21,649 bases of DNA from JALZAA01 sp035316025. Lineage in GTDB: Bacteria; Actinomycetota; Acidimicrobiia; IMCC26256; JACDBD01. Position 1 is the first letter of the stretch; the number at the start of each line of letters is the position of its first letter. A program made the position numbers and the translations under genes. This document shows, piece by piece, positions 1 through 7,539 of the stretch. The notes beneath the pieces are model-generated. The model searched no databases and was not told where the DNA came from. It saw nothing but the letters and a program-made list of their open reading frames with translations. The DNA lies in contig DATFXL010000005.1 of NCBI GenBank assembly GCA_035316025.1, positions 1-21,649 on the forward strand, written 5' to 3'.

Positions 1-48
1 CGTTCTCGCGGCCTCCTCGCGGCCCAAGGCCTCCGCCGAGGAAGACGA

Positions 49-65
49 CCAGGTCGCGCACCTGG
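49..65 (-). terminator. Hairpin downstream of tRNA-Ala
   Basis: A perfect 6-bp stem (CCAGGT/ACCTGG) with a 5-base loop lies 18 bases beyond the encoded CCA end of tRNA-Ala. Read on the minus strand it is followed by TCGTCTTCC, only weakly T-rich, so it may end the tRNA transcript but is not a classical intrinsic terminator. Bases 1-48 hold nothing I can name. Confidence 0.3.
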
Positions 66-83
66 GCTGACCTGCTGTTTCGC

Positions 84-160
84 TGGTGGAGACGATGGGA
101 CTCGAACCCACGACCCCCTGCTTGCAAAGCAGGTGCTCTAGCCAACTGAGCTACGTCCCC
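84..160 (-). tRNA. tRNA-Ala (anticodon TGC)
   Basis: Read on the minus strand this 77-base stretch folds as a full cloverleaf. The acceptor stem GGGGACG pairs with CGTCTCC and includes a G3-U70 wobble, the classic alanine identity element. The D-arm is GCTC...GAGC, the anticodon stem-loop carries TGC, and the T-arm has GGTTCGAGTCC. The 3' CCA is encoded (84-86). In mycobacteria alaT sits right after ileT downstream of gyrA. Here the order and strand are kept, but about 1.8 kb with three genes separates the two tRNAs. Confidence 0.97.
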
Positions 161-212
161 GGCGCGCTCCAGCATGCCACGACCTACGCGCGGGTCCGCC
201 CGGAAACGACGG

Positions 213-797
213 CTAGCGGCGGCGCCGTCGGCCGCGCCCGAGCAGGAGCGCTGCCAGTGCCGTGACGGCCGGCAGCGCCAAGCCCGTGACATCGACGACG
301 GGACGGATCTTGACTCCTTCCGGTCCCACGTCGGCAACCGCGATCGTCCGGCTGCGCCCGAGACCGCCGCCCCCGCCGCCCCCGCCGCTCCCCTCGCTGG
401 CGCCGTCGACCCCGACACCGGAGCCACCGCCGAAGCCACCGGTCGCGTACGTCTCGACGAGCGGGATCACGGTGCGGTCACCGACGACCGTCGCCGGACC
501 GACGGCGCCTTCGCCGCTGCCGGCGCGCTCGAGCGCGCGGGACACGTGCTCGGCGCCCGTCACAAACCCGATCAGTCGTCCACGATCCTCGGCCTTGTTC
601 CTTCCCGCGTCGGTCTCCGCCACGGTCACCTCCTCTTCACCTGCGCGCCGCGCCCAGAGCGGGAAGGACGCGCCGAGTCCCCAACCGAACGACACACGCG
701 CCCTTTCCATGCGCAGCAACGTCAATATCGTCAGCACGAACACGACGACCGTGCCGCCGGGCACGGGCACGCGTCGGCGGCGCAACCGGATCCTCAC
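213..797 (-). CDS. GerW/YtfJ-family protein with N-terminal membrane segment
   Basis: This 194-residue ORF starts at GTG, overlapping the stop of the upstream oxidoreductase by four bases (GTGA), which implies translational coupling. Residues 14-29 are a hydrophobic membrane segment after an Arg-rich start. Residues about 97-168 look like the GerW (spore YtfJ) domain: a VVGDRTVIPL strand, a Gly-rich region including a run of nine glycines, then GVKIRPV. A second hydrophobic stretch (172-187) and a poly-Arg tail end the protein. GerW acts in spore germination in Bacillus; its role in actinobacteria is unknown to me. An internal GTG at 623-621 has a perfect AGGAGG (634-629) five bases upstream, so a 136-residue form starting there is plausible. 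The upstream 58 codons have coding-like GC-rich third positions, so I keep the long form. Confidence 0.72.
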   Translation of the reverse strand: MRIRLRRRRVPVPGGTVVVFVLTILTLLRMERARVSFGWGLGASFPLWARRAGEEEVTVAETDAGRNKAEDRGRLIGFVTGAEHVSRALERAGSGEGAVGPATVVGDRTVIPLVETYATGGFGGGSGVGVDGASEGSGGGGGGGGLGRSRTIAVADVGPEGVKIRPVVDVTGLALPAVTALAALLLGRGRRRRR

Positions 798-1798
798 GCG
801 ACTGCGACGCCTTCGAAGACCGCCGCCTTCACGCCCCGCCGGGCGAGCTCGGCAAGGAACGGCACAGGCTCGACCAGCGACCCGAGACCGTGAACTCCGG
901 CAGACGGACCGCTCCGGGCGGCGAGCCCGGGCGCGGCGCCGGCCAGGCGCGCGGCCGTAAGCGCGAGCACCGTCCCGGCGGCGAGCGCGGTGCGATCGAT
1001 CACGCCGTAGACCATCGATTCACGCGTCTGACCGCGCCAACCCCACACTTCGACGCGGGTGGACCCCCACCCGTCGTCGAGACCGCGCCGCCCGGGCAAC
1101 GCGAATCGCCGCACAAAGGGCTCTGCGAACCGCATCGTCACCCGGTGCACATCCCGGAACGCGCGCACCAGCAGCGCGGCACCGACGGTGACGGGGGCGC
1201 ATTCACGGGCTCCGATCGGATCGGGAAACCACACGAGCTCCGGGTTCGGGTGGCGTTCTTCCCGCCAGTCGCCGTCGCTCCACTCGAGCGCCGGTTCGCG
1301 TAGGGCGCGGCGAAGCGCGGCCATGGACGCCGGCCCGGCGGCGCCGGCCCTCGCAACGTGGATCTCGTCGACGGTGTCGAGGGCGTCGGCCGCATGCCGG
1401 GTCAGTACATCGGCGAGCCCGGGAGCGAGGCCGCAGCTCGGGGCGATCAGGAGATCAGATGACTGGGCAGCCGCGTTCAGCGTGAGCACGGCGTCGATCG
1501 CCTCGGCATCGTCGCTGGCGGCCGCCAAGGGAGTGGCCGAGGCCAGTGCCCGTTCCGCTCGCTGGGCCACGACCGCCGACGGCAAACTGACCGCGACGGC
1601 GTCGACGCCGGTAGGGAGCGGGTCGTCCGGACGCAGCTCGACCGCATGGGCGCGATCACCCAGCGCCGTCGCCACCTCGGCGGCTCGCGTCGAACTCCTG
1701 GACGCGATCAGCAGCGCGTCGACGCCCGGTGTGTCGACGAGTTGCCGGGCGGCACGAATCCCGACCGCGCCCAGCCCCTCGAGCAGGACCTGGGTCAA
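794..1798 (-). CDS. Saccharopine dehydrogenase-like NAD(P)-binding oxidoreductase
   Basis: The 334-residue protein opens with a Rossmann nucleotide-binding fold: GLGAVG at residues 8-13 after a hydrophobic strand, then an SRS segment where NADP-binding members contact the phosphate. A PSCGLAPGLADVL segment near residue 125 resembles the conserved Gly-Pro-Gly turn of saccharopine dehydrogenase-like proteins. The substrate cannot be read from sequence. The start is TTG, three bases after the stop of a 45-codon membrane-peptide gene, with no good Shine-Dalgarno, so translation probably depends on the upstream gene. The 3' end overlaps the GerW-family gene by four bases. The three genes form a tight unit between the two tRNAs. 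Confidence 0.75.
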   Translation of the reverse strand: MTQVLLEGLGAVGIRAARQLVDTPGVDALLIASRSSTRAAEVATALGDRAHAVELRPDDPLPTGVDAVAVSLPSAVVAQRAERALASATPLAAASDDAEAIDAVLTLNAAAQSSDLLIAPSCGLAPGLADVLTRHAADALDTVDEIHVARAGAAGPASMAALRRALREPALEWSDGDWREERHPNPELVWFPDPIGARECAPVTVGAALLVRAFRDVHRVTMRFAEPFVRRFALPGRRGLDDGWGSTRVEVWGWRGQTRESMVYGVIDRTALAAGTVLALTAARLAGAAPGLAARSGPSAGVHGLGSLVEPVPFLAELARRGVKAAVFEGVAVA

Positions 1799-1801
1799 CG
1801 G

Positions 1802-1939
1802 TCAGCGGAAGTCGGGGCCGTCGAGCTCGCGCCAGCCGCCGCTGGTGGGAGGAACGCCGCCCTTGCCCCGGAGCTTCACGAACCCACCGACGAGGACGGC
1901 GATCACCGCGACGATCAGACCGCGGCGGAGCGCCTTCAT
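1802..1939 (-). CDS. 45-residue single-pass membrane peptide
   Basis: Read on the minus strand, ATG at 1939-1937 opens a 45-codon frame ending at TGA 1804-1802. The product starts MKALRRGLIVAVIAVLVGGF: a basic start, one hydrophobic helix of about 14 residues (7-20), then a short polar tail rich in Gly, Pro and Lys, giving a likely N-in small membrane protein. I know no family for it. It lies three bases before the oxidoreductase start, in the same unit. No Shine-Dalgarno precedes it, but a TACACT hexamer ends seven bases before the ATG, the spacing of a leaderless transcript. Its coding status rests on position, hydrophobic pattern and junction spacing. Confidence 0.6.
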   Translation of the reverse strand: MKALRRGLIVAVIAVLVGGFVKLRGKGGVPPTSGGWRELDGPDFR

Positions 1940-1952
1940 GGCCGGCAGTGTA
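1940..1952 (-). promoter_or_regulatory. Candidate leaderless promoter (-10 TACACT)
   Basis: TACACT at 1952-1947 followed by seven bases and then ATG would place transcription start on the A of the start codon. No convincing -35 is seen. Read-through from tRNA-Ile just upstream is the alternative. Confidence 0.4.
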
Positions 1953-1988
1953 GGACTCGATGCAGACGGCGGCTCGGGCACCAGGAAA

Positions 1989-2065
1989 TGGTGGGGCTAG
2001 GTGGAATCGAACCACCGACCTCATCCTTATCAGGGATGCGCTCTAACCGGCTGAGCTATAGCCCC
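1989..2065 (-). tRNA. tRNA-Ile (anticodon GAT)
   Basis: On the minus strand the acceptor stem GGGGCTA pairs with TAGCCCC. The D-arm (GCTC...GAGC), an anticodon loop with GAT between CATCC/GGATG stem arms, and a T-arm with GGTTCGATTCC are all present, and CCA is encoded (1989-1991). It begins only ten bases after the DUF3566 stop codon, so it is probably processed from the gyrase operon transcript or read through from it. The gyrA - DUF3566 - ileT order matches mycobacteria. Confidence 0.97.
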
Positions 2066-2075
2066 GAGCTCTTGC

Positions 2076-2651
2076 CTACCGTTTGCCGGGCGCGTCCTCT
2101 TGGATCACCGTGATCTCGACACCGCCGAAGAGCTCGGCGAAGAGGTTGTAGAACGCGCACGCAAGGACGGTCGCGACGACCTGGATGGCGACGAGGACCA
2201 AACCGACCAGGATGGTGCCGCGCAGCATGGCGGCGGACAGGAACTTGAAGTCCTTCGACGACAGCAGGTCCCCGATGAACTTCTCGACGCTGCCGATGAT
2301 GCCGAACCCGTCCGCGATCAGCCAGAGGAACGCGATCGCGGTAACGAGGACCGCCATCTCGCACACGTAGAAACAGAGCGAGATCTTGAGTGCCGACCAC
2401 AGGTCGACCTTCTTGATCGTGTGGCGTACGCGCCGGGGTGCCCGCGGGCCCGGCATCGACGACGCGCGCGATCGCGAGGATCGGGTCGTTGGGGCTCCGG
2501 AAGAATCCGAGCCGGCGCGCCCGGCTCCATCACCGGGAGGCGCCGGCGTTGCCGGACGGCGGCCGGTGCGGGTCTGCTGCTCGTTGCGCATCGGATTCAC
2601 CGGGGCGCTTCTCGCACGCCGCGGCTCCATTTCCTCGGGGCTGGCGCTCAT
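2076..2651 (-). CDS. DUF3566 membrane protein downstream of gyrA
   Basis: The protein has 191 residues. Residues 1-78 are a disordered, Arg/Pro/Ser-rich cytoplasmic region, followed by helices at about 90-112 and 146-170. The end FYNLFAELFGGVEITVIQED is the characteristic tail of the DUF3566 family, found beside gyrA throughout Actinobacteria (Rv0007 in M. tuberculosis). Function is not established; the conserved location and a mycobacterial link to cell-wall genes suggest an envelope role, which is inference. The ATG overlaps the gyrA stop by four bases (ATGA), so it is translated from the gyrB-gyrA mRNA. The family is usually longer at the N-terminus in mycobacteria, a variable region. Confidence 0.9.
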   Translation of the reverse strand: MSASPEEMEPRRARSAPVNPMRNEQQTRTGRRPATPAPPGDGAGRAGSDSSGAPTTRSSRSRASSMPGPRAPRRVRHTIKKVDLWSALKISLCFYVCEMAVLVTAIAFLWLIADGFGIIGSVEKFIGDLLSSKDFKFLSAAMLRGTILVGLVLVAIQVVATVLACAFYNLFAELFGGVEITVIQEDAPGKR

Positions 2652-5119
2652 GCGGTTGAGAGTCCCTCTCCGTCGTCGGCTTCGAGTACGGGAGCCACAG
2701 CGACGACGCTCTCTCCCTCGCCGAGTCGGGCTACGCGGACACCGGTGGCGTCACGCCCCTGCGCCGAGATCTCCCTGGCTCCCATGCGGATGATATTGCC
2801 CGCCGACGAGAAGACCAAGATCTCGTCGGTGTCATTGACGCAGAACGCCCCCACGACCCCGCCCCGGGCGGCCGTGATCTTCATCCCGCGGACCCCCTGA
2901 CCCCCCCGATTCTGCCCCTTGAACAGGTCGAGCTTGGTCCGTTTGCCGTGCCCGCTCGAGCTCACAAAGAGCATGACGGCCCCCCTGCGGGCCACGTCGC
3001 AGCCGACCACCGCGTCATCCTTGCTCTTGAGCCTCATGCCATGCACACCGGCGGTGTCTCGTCCCATCGCCCGGACGCCGCTCTCGGCGAAACGGATCGT
3101 CATACCCTCGCGCGACACCATCACGATGTCATTGCGCCCGGTGGTCTGGATCACCTTCACCAGCTCGTCGTTGCCGTGGAGATTGATGGCCTTGAGGCCG
3201 CTGCGGATCGACGAGTCGAACTCCGAGATGCGCGTCTTTTTCACGACGCCGTTCCTCGTCGCGAAGAACAGGTAGGCACCGTCCTCGTACGTGCGGGTGT
3301 CGATGATCGCCTGAATTTGCTCTCCCTGGTTCAACGAGACGAGGTTGACGAGGGCAGTACCTCGGGCGGTGCGCTCCTTCATCGGAATCTCATGAGCGCG
3401 CAGGCGGTATACCCGGCCCCGGTTCGAGAAGAACAGCAGGTACGAGTGGGCGGTCGTGGGGAGCAGGTGGGCCACGTAGTCGTCGTCACGCAGGTTGCCG
3501 CCCTTCACGCCGCGGCCGCCCCGGCCCTGGCGCCGGAAGGCGTCGGCGGCGACGGTCTTGATGTAACCCTTCTTCGAGAGAACGACGATGACCTCTTCGT
3601 CCTCGATCAGATCCAGGGCGTCGAGCTCGCCGGAGTCGACGGTGATCCGGGTCCGACGCTCAGTGCCGTAGCGATCGCGTAGCTCTCCGAGCTCGTCCTT
3701 GATCACCGTGCGCAGCTTCTGCTTGCTGCGCAGGATCGACTCGAGCTCCTTAATGCGGTCCCGCAGCTCGCCCAGCTCGTCCCGCAGTTTCTGACCCTCC
3801 AGCTGCGTCAGCCGCCGGAGCTGCATATCGAGGATGAAGTTGGCCTGGATCTCGCTGAACTCGAACGGCTTCGCCATCAGGCCGGCTCGGGCCGCGTCGA
3901 CGTCGGCAGCGGCCCGGATCAGCTCGATAATCGGATCGATCATGTCGAGCGCGCGTACGAGCCCCTCGACGATGTGGGCGCGCTCGCGGGCCTTCTCCAC
4001 GCGGTACTCCGTGCGACGTCGCACGACCTCCATCTCGTGCGCGACGTAGACCAGCACCGCTTGTGGCAGGTTCAACAGCTTCGGCACCCCGTCGACGAGC
4101 GCCAGCATGTGGACCGGGAAGGTCGACTGCATCGATGTGTGCTTGTAGAGCTGGTTCAAGACGACCTGTGGGTTGGCGTCGCGCCGGAGTTCGATCACGA
4201 GGCGCGTCGTGTCGCCGGCGGACTCGTTGCGAACGTCCTTGACGCCGTCGAGCTTGCGCTCGTTCACCAGCTCGGCGATCTTCTGGCCGATCACCTCGAC
4301 GGAGGTCCGATACGGGATCTCGGTGACGACGATCCGGCTCTCGCCCCGGCGGCCCTCTTCGATGTCGGTGACGGCACGCATCTTGATGGAGCCGTGACCC
4401 GTCCGGTAGGCCTCCTTGATGCCGTCGCGTCCGAGGATCAACGCGCCGGTCGGGAAGTCGGGGCCCTTCACGTACTTCATCAGGTCGTTGGTCTTGGCGT
4501 CCGGGTTGTCGAGCACGTGGATGCACGCGTCGATGACCTCGTTCAGGTTGTGGGGCGGGATGTTTGTCGCCATTCCGACGGCGATCCCGCCGCCGCCGTT
4601 CACGAGCAGGTTCGGAAAGCGGGCCGGGAGCACGACGGGCTCCTGGTTCTGGCCGTCGTACGTATCGGCGAGGTCGACGGTGTTCTCCTCGATCTCGCCG
4701 ATCAGCTCCATCGCCAACGGAGCGAGGCGGGCCTCGGTGTAACGCTGCGCCGCCGGGCTGTCGTTCGGGTCGGGTGACCCGAAGTTCCCGTGCCCGTCGA
4801 TGAGCGGGTAGCGCAGCGAGAACTCCTGGGCCATGCGCGCCAGCGCGTCGTAGATGGCCTCGCCGGCGTGCGGGTGGTACTTCCCCATCACCTGGCCGAC
4901 GGCCTGCGCCGACTTCTGGTGCTTGCGGTCCGGGCGCAGCCCCTGTTCGTACATCCCGAAGATGATGCGGCGCTGCACGGGCTTGAGACCGTCGCGTGCG
5001 TCGGGGAGTGCGCGCGCGGTGATGACCGACATGGCGTAGTCCAGGTAGGAGCGTTCCATCTCCTCCTGGATCTCGATGGGTTCGATGTTGCCGAGCGTCT
5101 GCTGGCCGTCGTCAGGCAT
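2648..5119 (-). CDS. gyrA: DNA gyrase subunit A
   Basis: The 823-residue breakage-reunion subunit of the type IIA topoisomerase makes the double-strand cut and, with GyrB, introduces negative supercoils. The active-site tyrosine is Y127 in AAQRYTEARL. The CTD carries a GyrA-box (QGRGGRG) around residue 540, which marks gyrase rather than topoisomerase IV. The quinolone-determining loop reads HPHAGEAIYDAL: E87 sits where E. coli has S83, A85 and G86 replace Gly-Asp, and the second key acid is kept (D91, E. coli D87). ATG at 5119 lies 18 bases after the gyrB stop; no clear Shine-Dalgarno is present, so translation is probably coupled to gyrB. The 3' end overlaps DUF3566. Confidence 0.98.
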   Translation of the reverse strand: MPDDGQQTLGNIEPIEIQEEMERSYLDYAMSVITARALPDARDGLKPVQRRIIFGMYEQGLRPDRKHQKSAQAVGQVMGKYHPHAGEAIYDALARMAQEFSLRYPLIDGHGNFGSPDPNDSPAAQRYTEARLAPLAMELIGEIEENTVDLADTYDGQNQEPVVLPARFPNLLVNGGGGIAVGMATNIPPHNLNEVIDACIHVLDNPDAKTNDLMKYVKGPDFPTGALILGRDGIKEAYRTGHGSIKMRAVTDIEEGRRGESRIVVTEIPYRTSVEVIGQKIAELVNERKLDGVKDVRNESAGDTTRLVIELRRDANPQVVLNQLYKHTSMQSTFPVHMLALVDGVPKLLNLPQAVLVYVAHEMEVVRRRTEYRVEKARERAHIVEGLVRALDMIDPIIELIRAAADVDAARAGLMAKPFEFSEIQANFILDMQLRRLTQLEGQKLRDELGELRDRIKELESILRSKQKLRTVIKDELGELRDRYGTERRTRITVDSGELDALDLIEDEEVIVVLSKKGYIKTVAADAFRRQGRGGRGVKGGNLRDDDYVAHLLPTTAHSYLLFFSNRGRVYRLRAHEIPMKERTARGTALVNLVSLNQGEQIQAIIDTRTYEDGAYLFFATRNGVVKKTRISEFDSSIRSGLKAINLHGNDELVKVIQTTGRNDIVMVSREGMTIRFAESGVRAMGRDTAGVHGMRLKSKDDAVVGCDVARRGAVMLFVSSSGHGKRTKLDLFKGQNRGGQGVRGMKITAARGGVVGAFCVNDTDEILVFSSAGNIIRMGAREISAQGRDATGVRVARLGEGESVVAVAPVLEADDGEGLSTA

Positions 5120-5137
5120 GGGTGTCAGATATGCGGG

Positions 5138-7039
5138 TCAGATGTCGAGGAAGCGGACGTCCTTGGCGTTCTCCTGGATGAAGTGTCGACGCGTCTCGAC
5201 GTCGTCCCCCATCAGCATGGAGAAGATCTCGTCGGCGATGGCCGCATCTTCGACCGACACCTGGAGGAGATTGCGCGTCGCCGGGTCCATCGTCGTGACC
5301 TTGAGCTCCTCCCAGTCCATCTCGCCCAGCCCCTTGAAGCGGAGAACCTCGTACTTGCGTCCTTCGTGTGCGGCATCGAAGTCGCGCAGCACGGCGTCGT
5401 CCTTCAGGTAGTAGTGCTCCTTGCCGATGTCGACGCGGTACAGCGGCGGCTGTGCGATGTAGATGAACCCGCTCTTCAGCATCTCCGTGATCTGGCGAAA
5501 GAAGAAGGTGAGGAGGAGGGTCCGGATGTGGGCGCCGTCCACGTCGGCGTCGGCGAGGATGATCACCTTGTGGTAGCGAACCTTGTCGGCGTTGAAGTCC
5601 TCGCCGGTTCCGCTCCCGATCGCGGTGACGAGCGACTGGACCTCCTCGTTCTTGAGCAGGCGGTCGATGCGGGCGCGCTCGACGTTGAGGATCTTGCCCC
5701 GGATGGGGAGGATCGCCTGGAAGCTGGCATCGCGGGCACGCTTGGCGCTGCCGCCGGCACTGTCGCCTTCGACGATGAAGAGCTCCGACTGCTCGGGATC
5801 CTTCGAGGAGCAGTCGGCCAGCTTGCCGGGCATGGCGGCCGATTCGAGCAGTGACTTCCGGCGAGTGAGGTCGCGCGCCTGGCGGGCCGCGACTCGGGCA
5901 CGGGCGGCCTGCGTCGCCTTGTTGAGGACTTGGCGGGCCTCCGAGGGGTGCTCTTCGAGCCAGTCGCCGAGCTTCTCGTTCGTGGCCTTCTCGACGGCGG
6001 ACCGCATCTCGGTGTTGCCGAGCTTCGCCTTGGTCTGGCCTTCGAACTGCGGGTTGCGAAGGCGCACGGACACGATGGCGGTCAGCCCCTCGCGGATGTC
6101 CTCGCCGAGGAGCGACACGTCCTTGTCCTTCACCATGCCTTTGTTGCGCGCGTAGCGGTTCACCGCGTTCGTGAGGGCTTTCTTGAATCCCTCTTCGTGC
6201 ATGCCGCCCTCGGTGGTGGCGATGTTGTTCGCGAACGAGTGGATGCCCTCGTAAAAGCCGGTGTTCCACTGCATCGCGATCTCGACTTCGCCCGCCTTGC
6301 CCTTCTCCTCGAGCGAGATGACGCGCTTGAAGAGCGGGTCCTTCGATCCGTTGAGGTGCTTGACGAAGTCGATCAGCCCTCCCGAGTACTTGTAGGTCTG
6401 CTCGGTCTTCGGGTCGGTGCGCTCGTCGGTGAACCTGATCTCGAGGCCCTTGTTCAAGAAGGCCATCTCGCGCAGTCGCTCGAGCAGCGTCTGGGCGCGG
6501 AAGTCGGTCTCCTCGAAGATCGTCGCGTCGGGCCAGAAGGTGATGGTCGTCCCGTGCTGCTTCGACGCCTTGACGCGCCGGATCTTGCCCTGGGGCTTTC
6601 CGCCCTTCGCGAACTCCTGCGTCCAGAGGCCGCCGTCGCGATGGATCTCCATGACGAGGCGGCTGGACAGTGCATTCACGACGGAGACGCCGACACCGTG
6701 CAGACCGCCCGAGATCTTGTAGCCGTCGCCGCCGAACTTCCCACCCGCGTGCAACATGGTCATGATGACCTCGGCGGCCGACTTGTTCTTGAACTCGCGA
6801 TGGTTGTCGATAGGGATGCCGCGTCCGTTGTCGGCGACGCGGCAGCCACCGTCGGCGAGCAAGGTCACGTCGATCCTCGTGGCCTCGCCGGCCATCGCTT
6901 CGTCGACGGAGTTGTCGACCACCTCGTAGACGAGGTGATGCAGACCCGAAGGCCCGGTCGAGCCGATGTACATGCCCGGGCGCTCGCGCACAGGCTCGAG
7001 GCCCTTCAGCACCGTGATGTCCTTGGCGGTGTACGCCAC
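5138..7039 (-). CDS. gyrB: DNA gyrase subunit B
   Basis: This is the ATPase subunit of gyrase. I chose GTG at 7039 (633 residues, about the family length) because AGAAAGG lies eight bases upstream and the product then starts VAYTAKDITVLKGLEPVRER, as gyrases do. The open frame continues to 7420 but lacks homology and overlaps DUF721. GHKL ATPase features are visible: EVVDNSVDEA, DNGRGIP, and the ATP lid GGLHGVGVSVVNALS. The TOPRIM domain has EGDSAGGSAK and the metal-binding DADVDGAHIRTLL. The C-terminus ends with the GLGEMDWEEL segment that contacts GyrA. It heads the gyrB-gyrA-DUF3566 operon behind its own promoter. Confidence 0.98.
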   Translation of the reverse strand: MAYTAKDITVLKGLEPVRERPGMYIGSTGPSGLHHLVYEVVDNSVDEAMAGEATRIDVTLLADGGCRVADNGRGIPIDNHREFKNKSAAEVIMTMLHAGGKFGGDGYKISGGLHGVGVSVVNALSSRLVMEIHRDGGLWTQEFAKGGKPQGKIRRVKASKQHGTTITFWPDATIFEETDFRAQTLLERLREMAFLNKGLEIRFTDERTDPKTEQTYKYSGGLIDFVKHLNGSKDPLFKRVISLEEKGKAGEVEIAMQWNTGFYEGIHSFANNIATTEGGMHEEGFKKALTNAVNRYARNKGMVKDKDVSLLGEDIREGLTAIVSVRLRNPQFEGQTKAKLGNTEMRSAVEKATNEKLGDWLEEHPSEARQVLNKATQAARARVAARQARDLTRRKSLLESAAMPGKLADCSSKDPEQSELFIVEGDSAGGSAKRARDASFQAILPIRGKILNVERARIDRLLKNEEVQSLVTAIGSGTGEDFNADKVRYHKVIILADADVDGAHIRTLLLTFFFRQITEMLKSGFIYIAQPPLYRVDIGKEHYYLKDDAVLRDFDAAHEGRKYEVLRFKGLGEMDWEELKVTTMDPATRNLLQVSVEDAAIADEIFSMLMGDDVETRRHFIQENAKDVRFLDI

Positions 7040-7150
7040 GCGCGGCGCCTTTCTGATCGGGGCCGGGGGAGGGCCCTGCTCACCCCGGCGAGGGGTGGGG
7101 AATCCGACAAAAGTGCTGGTCAGGACCCCTAAATCGTCGATCCCATTGTA
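7040..7150 (-). promoter_or_regulatory. gyrB promoter and leader
   Basis: TACAAT at 7150-7145 is a near-perfect -10 element; no good -35 is seen at 16-18 bases, which may reflect supercoiling-sensitive gyrase control (inference). Transcription would start near 7138, leaving a leader of about 100 bases. The leader contains a hairpin CACCCC-TCGCC-GGGGTG at 7097-7081 and the AGAAAGG ribosome site. Confidence 0.6.
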
Positions 7151-7200
7151 CCAGACGACTCTGACGAGAACGGCGTTCCCGTCGCGCTTGCGCGCGCTTT

Positions 7201-7539
7201 TCAGCGTCCGCGCCGAGGAGCCGGCGCGCTGACGCGAACCCGCACCTCGCGCACGACACCGGGGCCCAGCATCGCCGCCGAACGCCCGACGAGCTCGGCC
7301 TCGAGGTATCGGAGTTGTGTCGCACGCGGCGCGGAGTCGACCGTGACGCGCAGTACTCCGTCCCGCAGTGAAGTCAATCGGCAGTGCGGCGCCACGTCGA
7401 CACCGACCAGGTTCTGCCATTCGTCGATGAGGAGTGCGAGGCCGTCGGGTTCCGGCAGACCGAGGTCGGCGCTGACCTCGGCCAACGAATCACGAAGCGG
7501 GCGCGGCTCGTCTCCGCGGTCCCGCGGTTGCGCGCTCAC
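7201..7539 (-). CDS. DUF721 (DciA-like) protein
   Basis: The 112-residue protein follows recF, as in most actinobacteria. The family pattern is visible: WQNLVGVDVAPHC, then LRDGVLRVTVDSAPRATQLR and VREVRVRV at the end. DUF721 proteins are related to DciA, the ancestral loader of the replicative helicase in bacteria lacking DnaC/DnaI; the link for this short actinobacterial form is family knowledge, not shown here. GTG at 7539 overlaps the recF stop (GTGA), indicating coupled translation. An upstream extension to 7833 exists only as open frame inside recF and is not used. Confidence 0.88.
   Translation of the reverse strand: MSAQPRDRGDEPRPLRDSLAEVSADLGLPEPDGLALLIDEWQNLVGVDVAPHCRLTSLRDGVLRVTVDSAPRATQLRYLEAELVGRSAAMLGPGVVREVRVRVSAPAPRRGR

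Noticed and set aside
7040..7420. 127-codon N-terminal extension of gyrB overlapping DUF721
   Set aside because: No homology to GyrB, and a good ribosome site supports GTG 7039. The promoter -10 also lies within this stretch.
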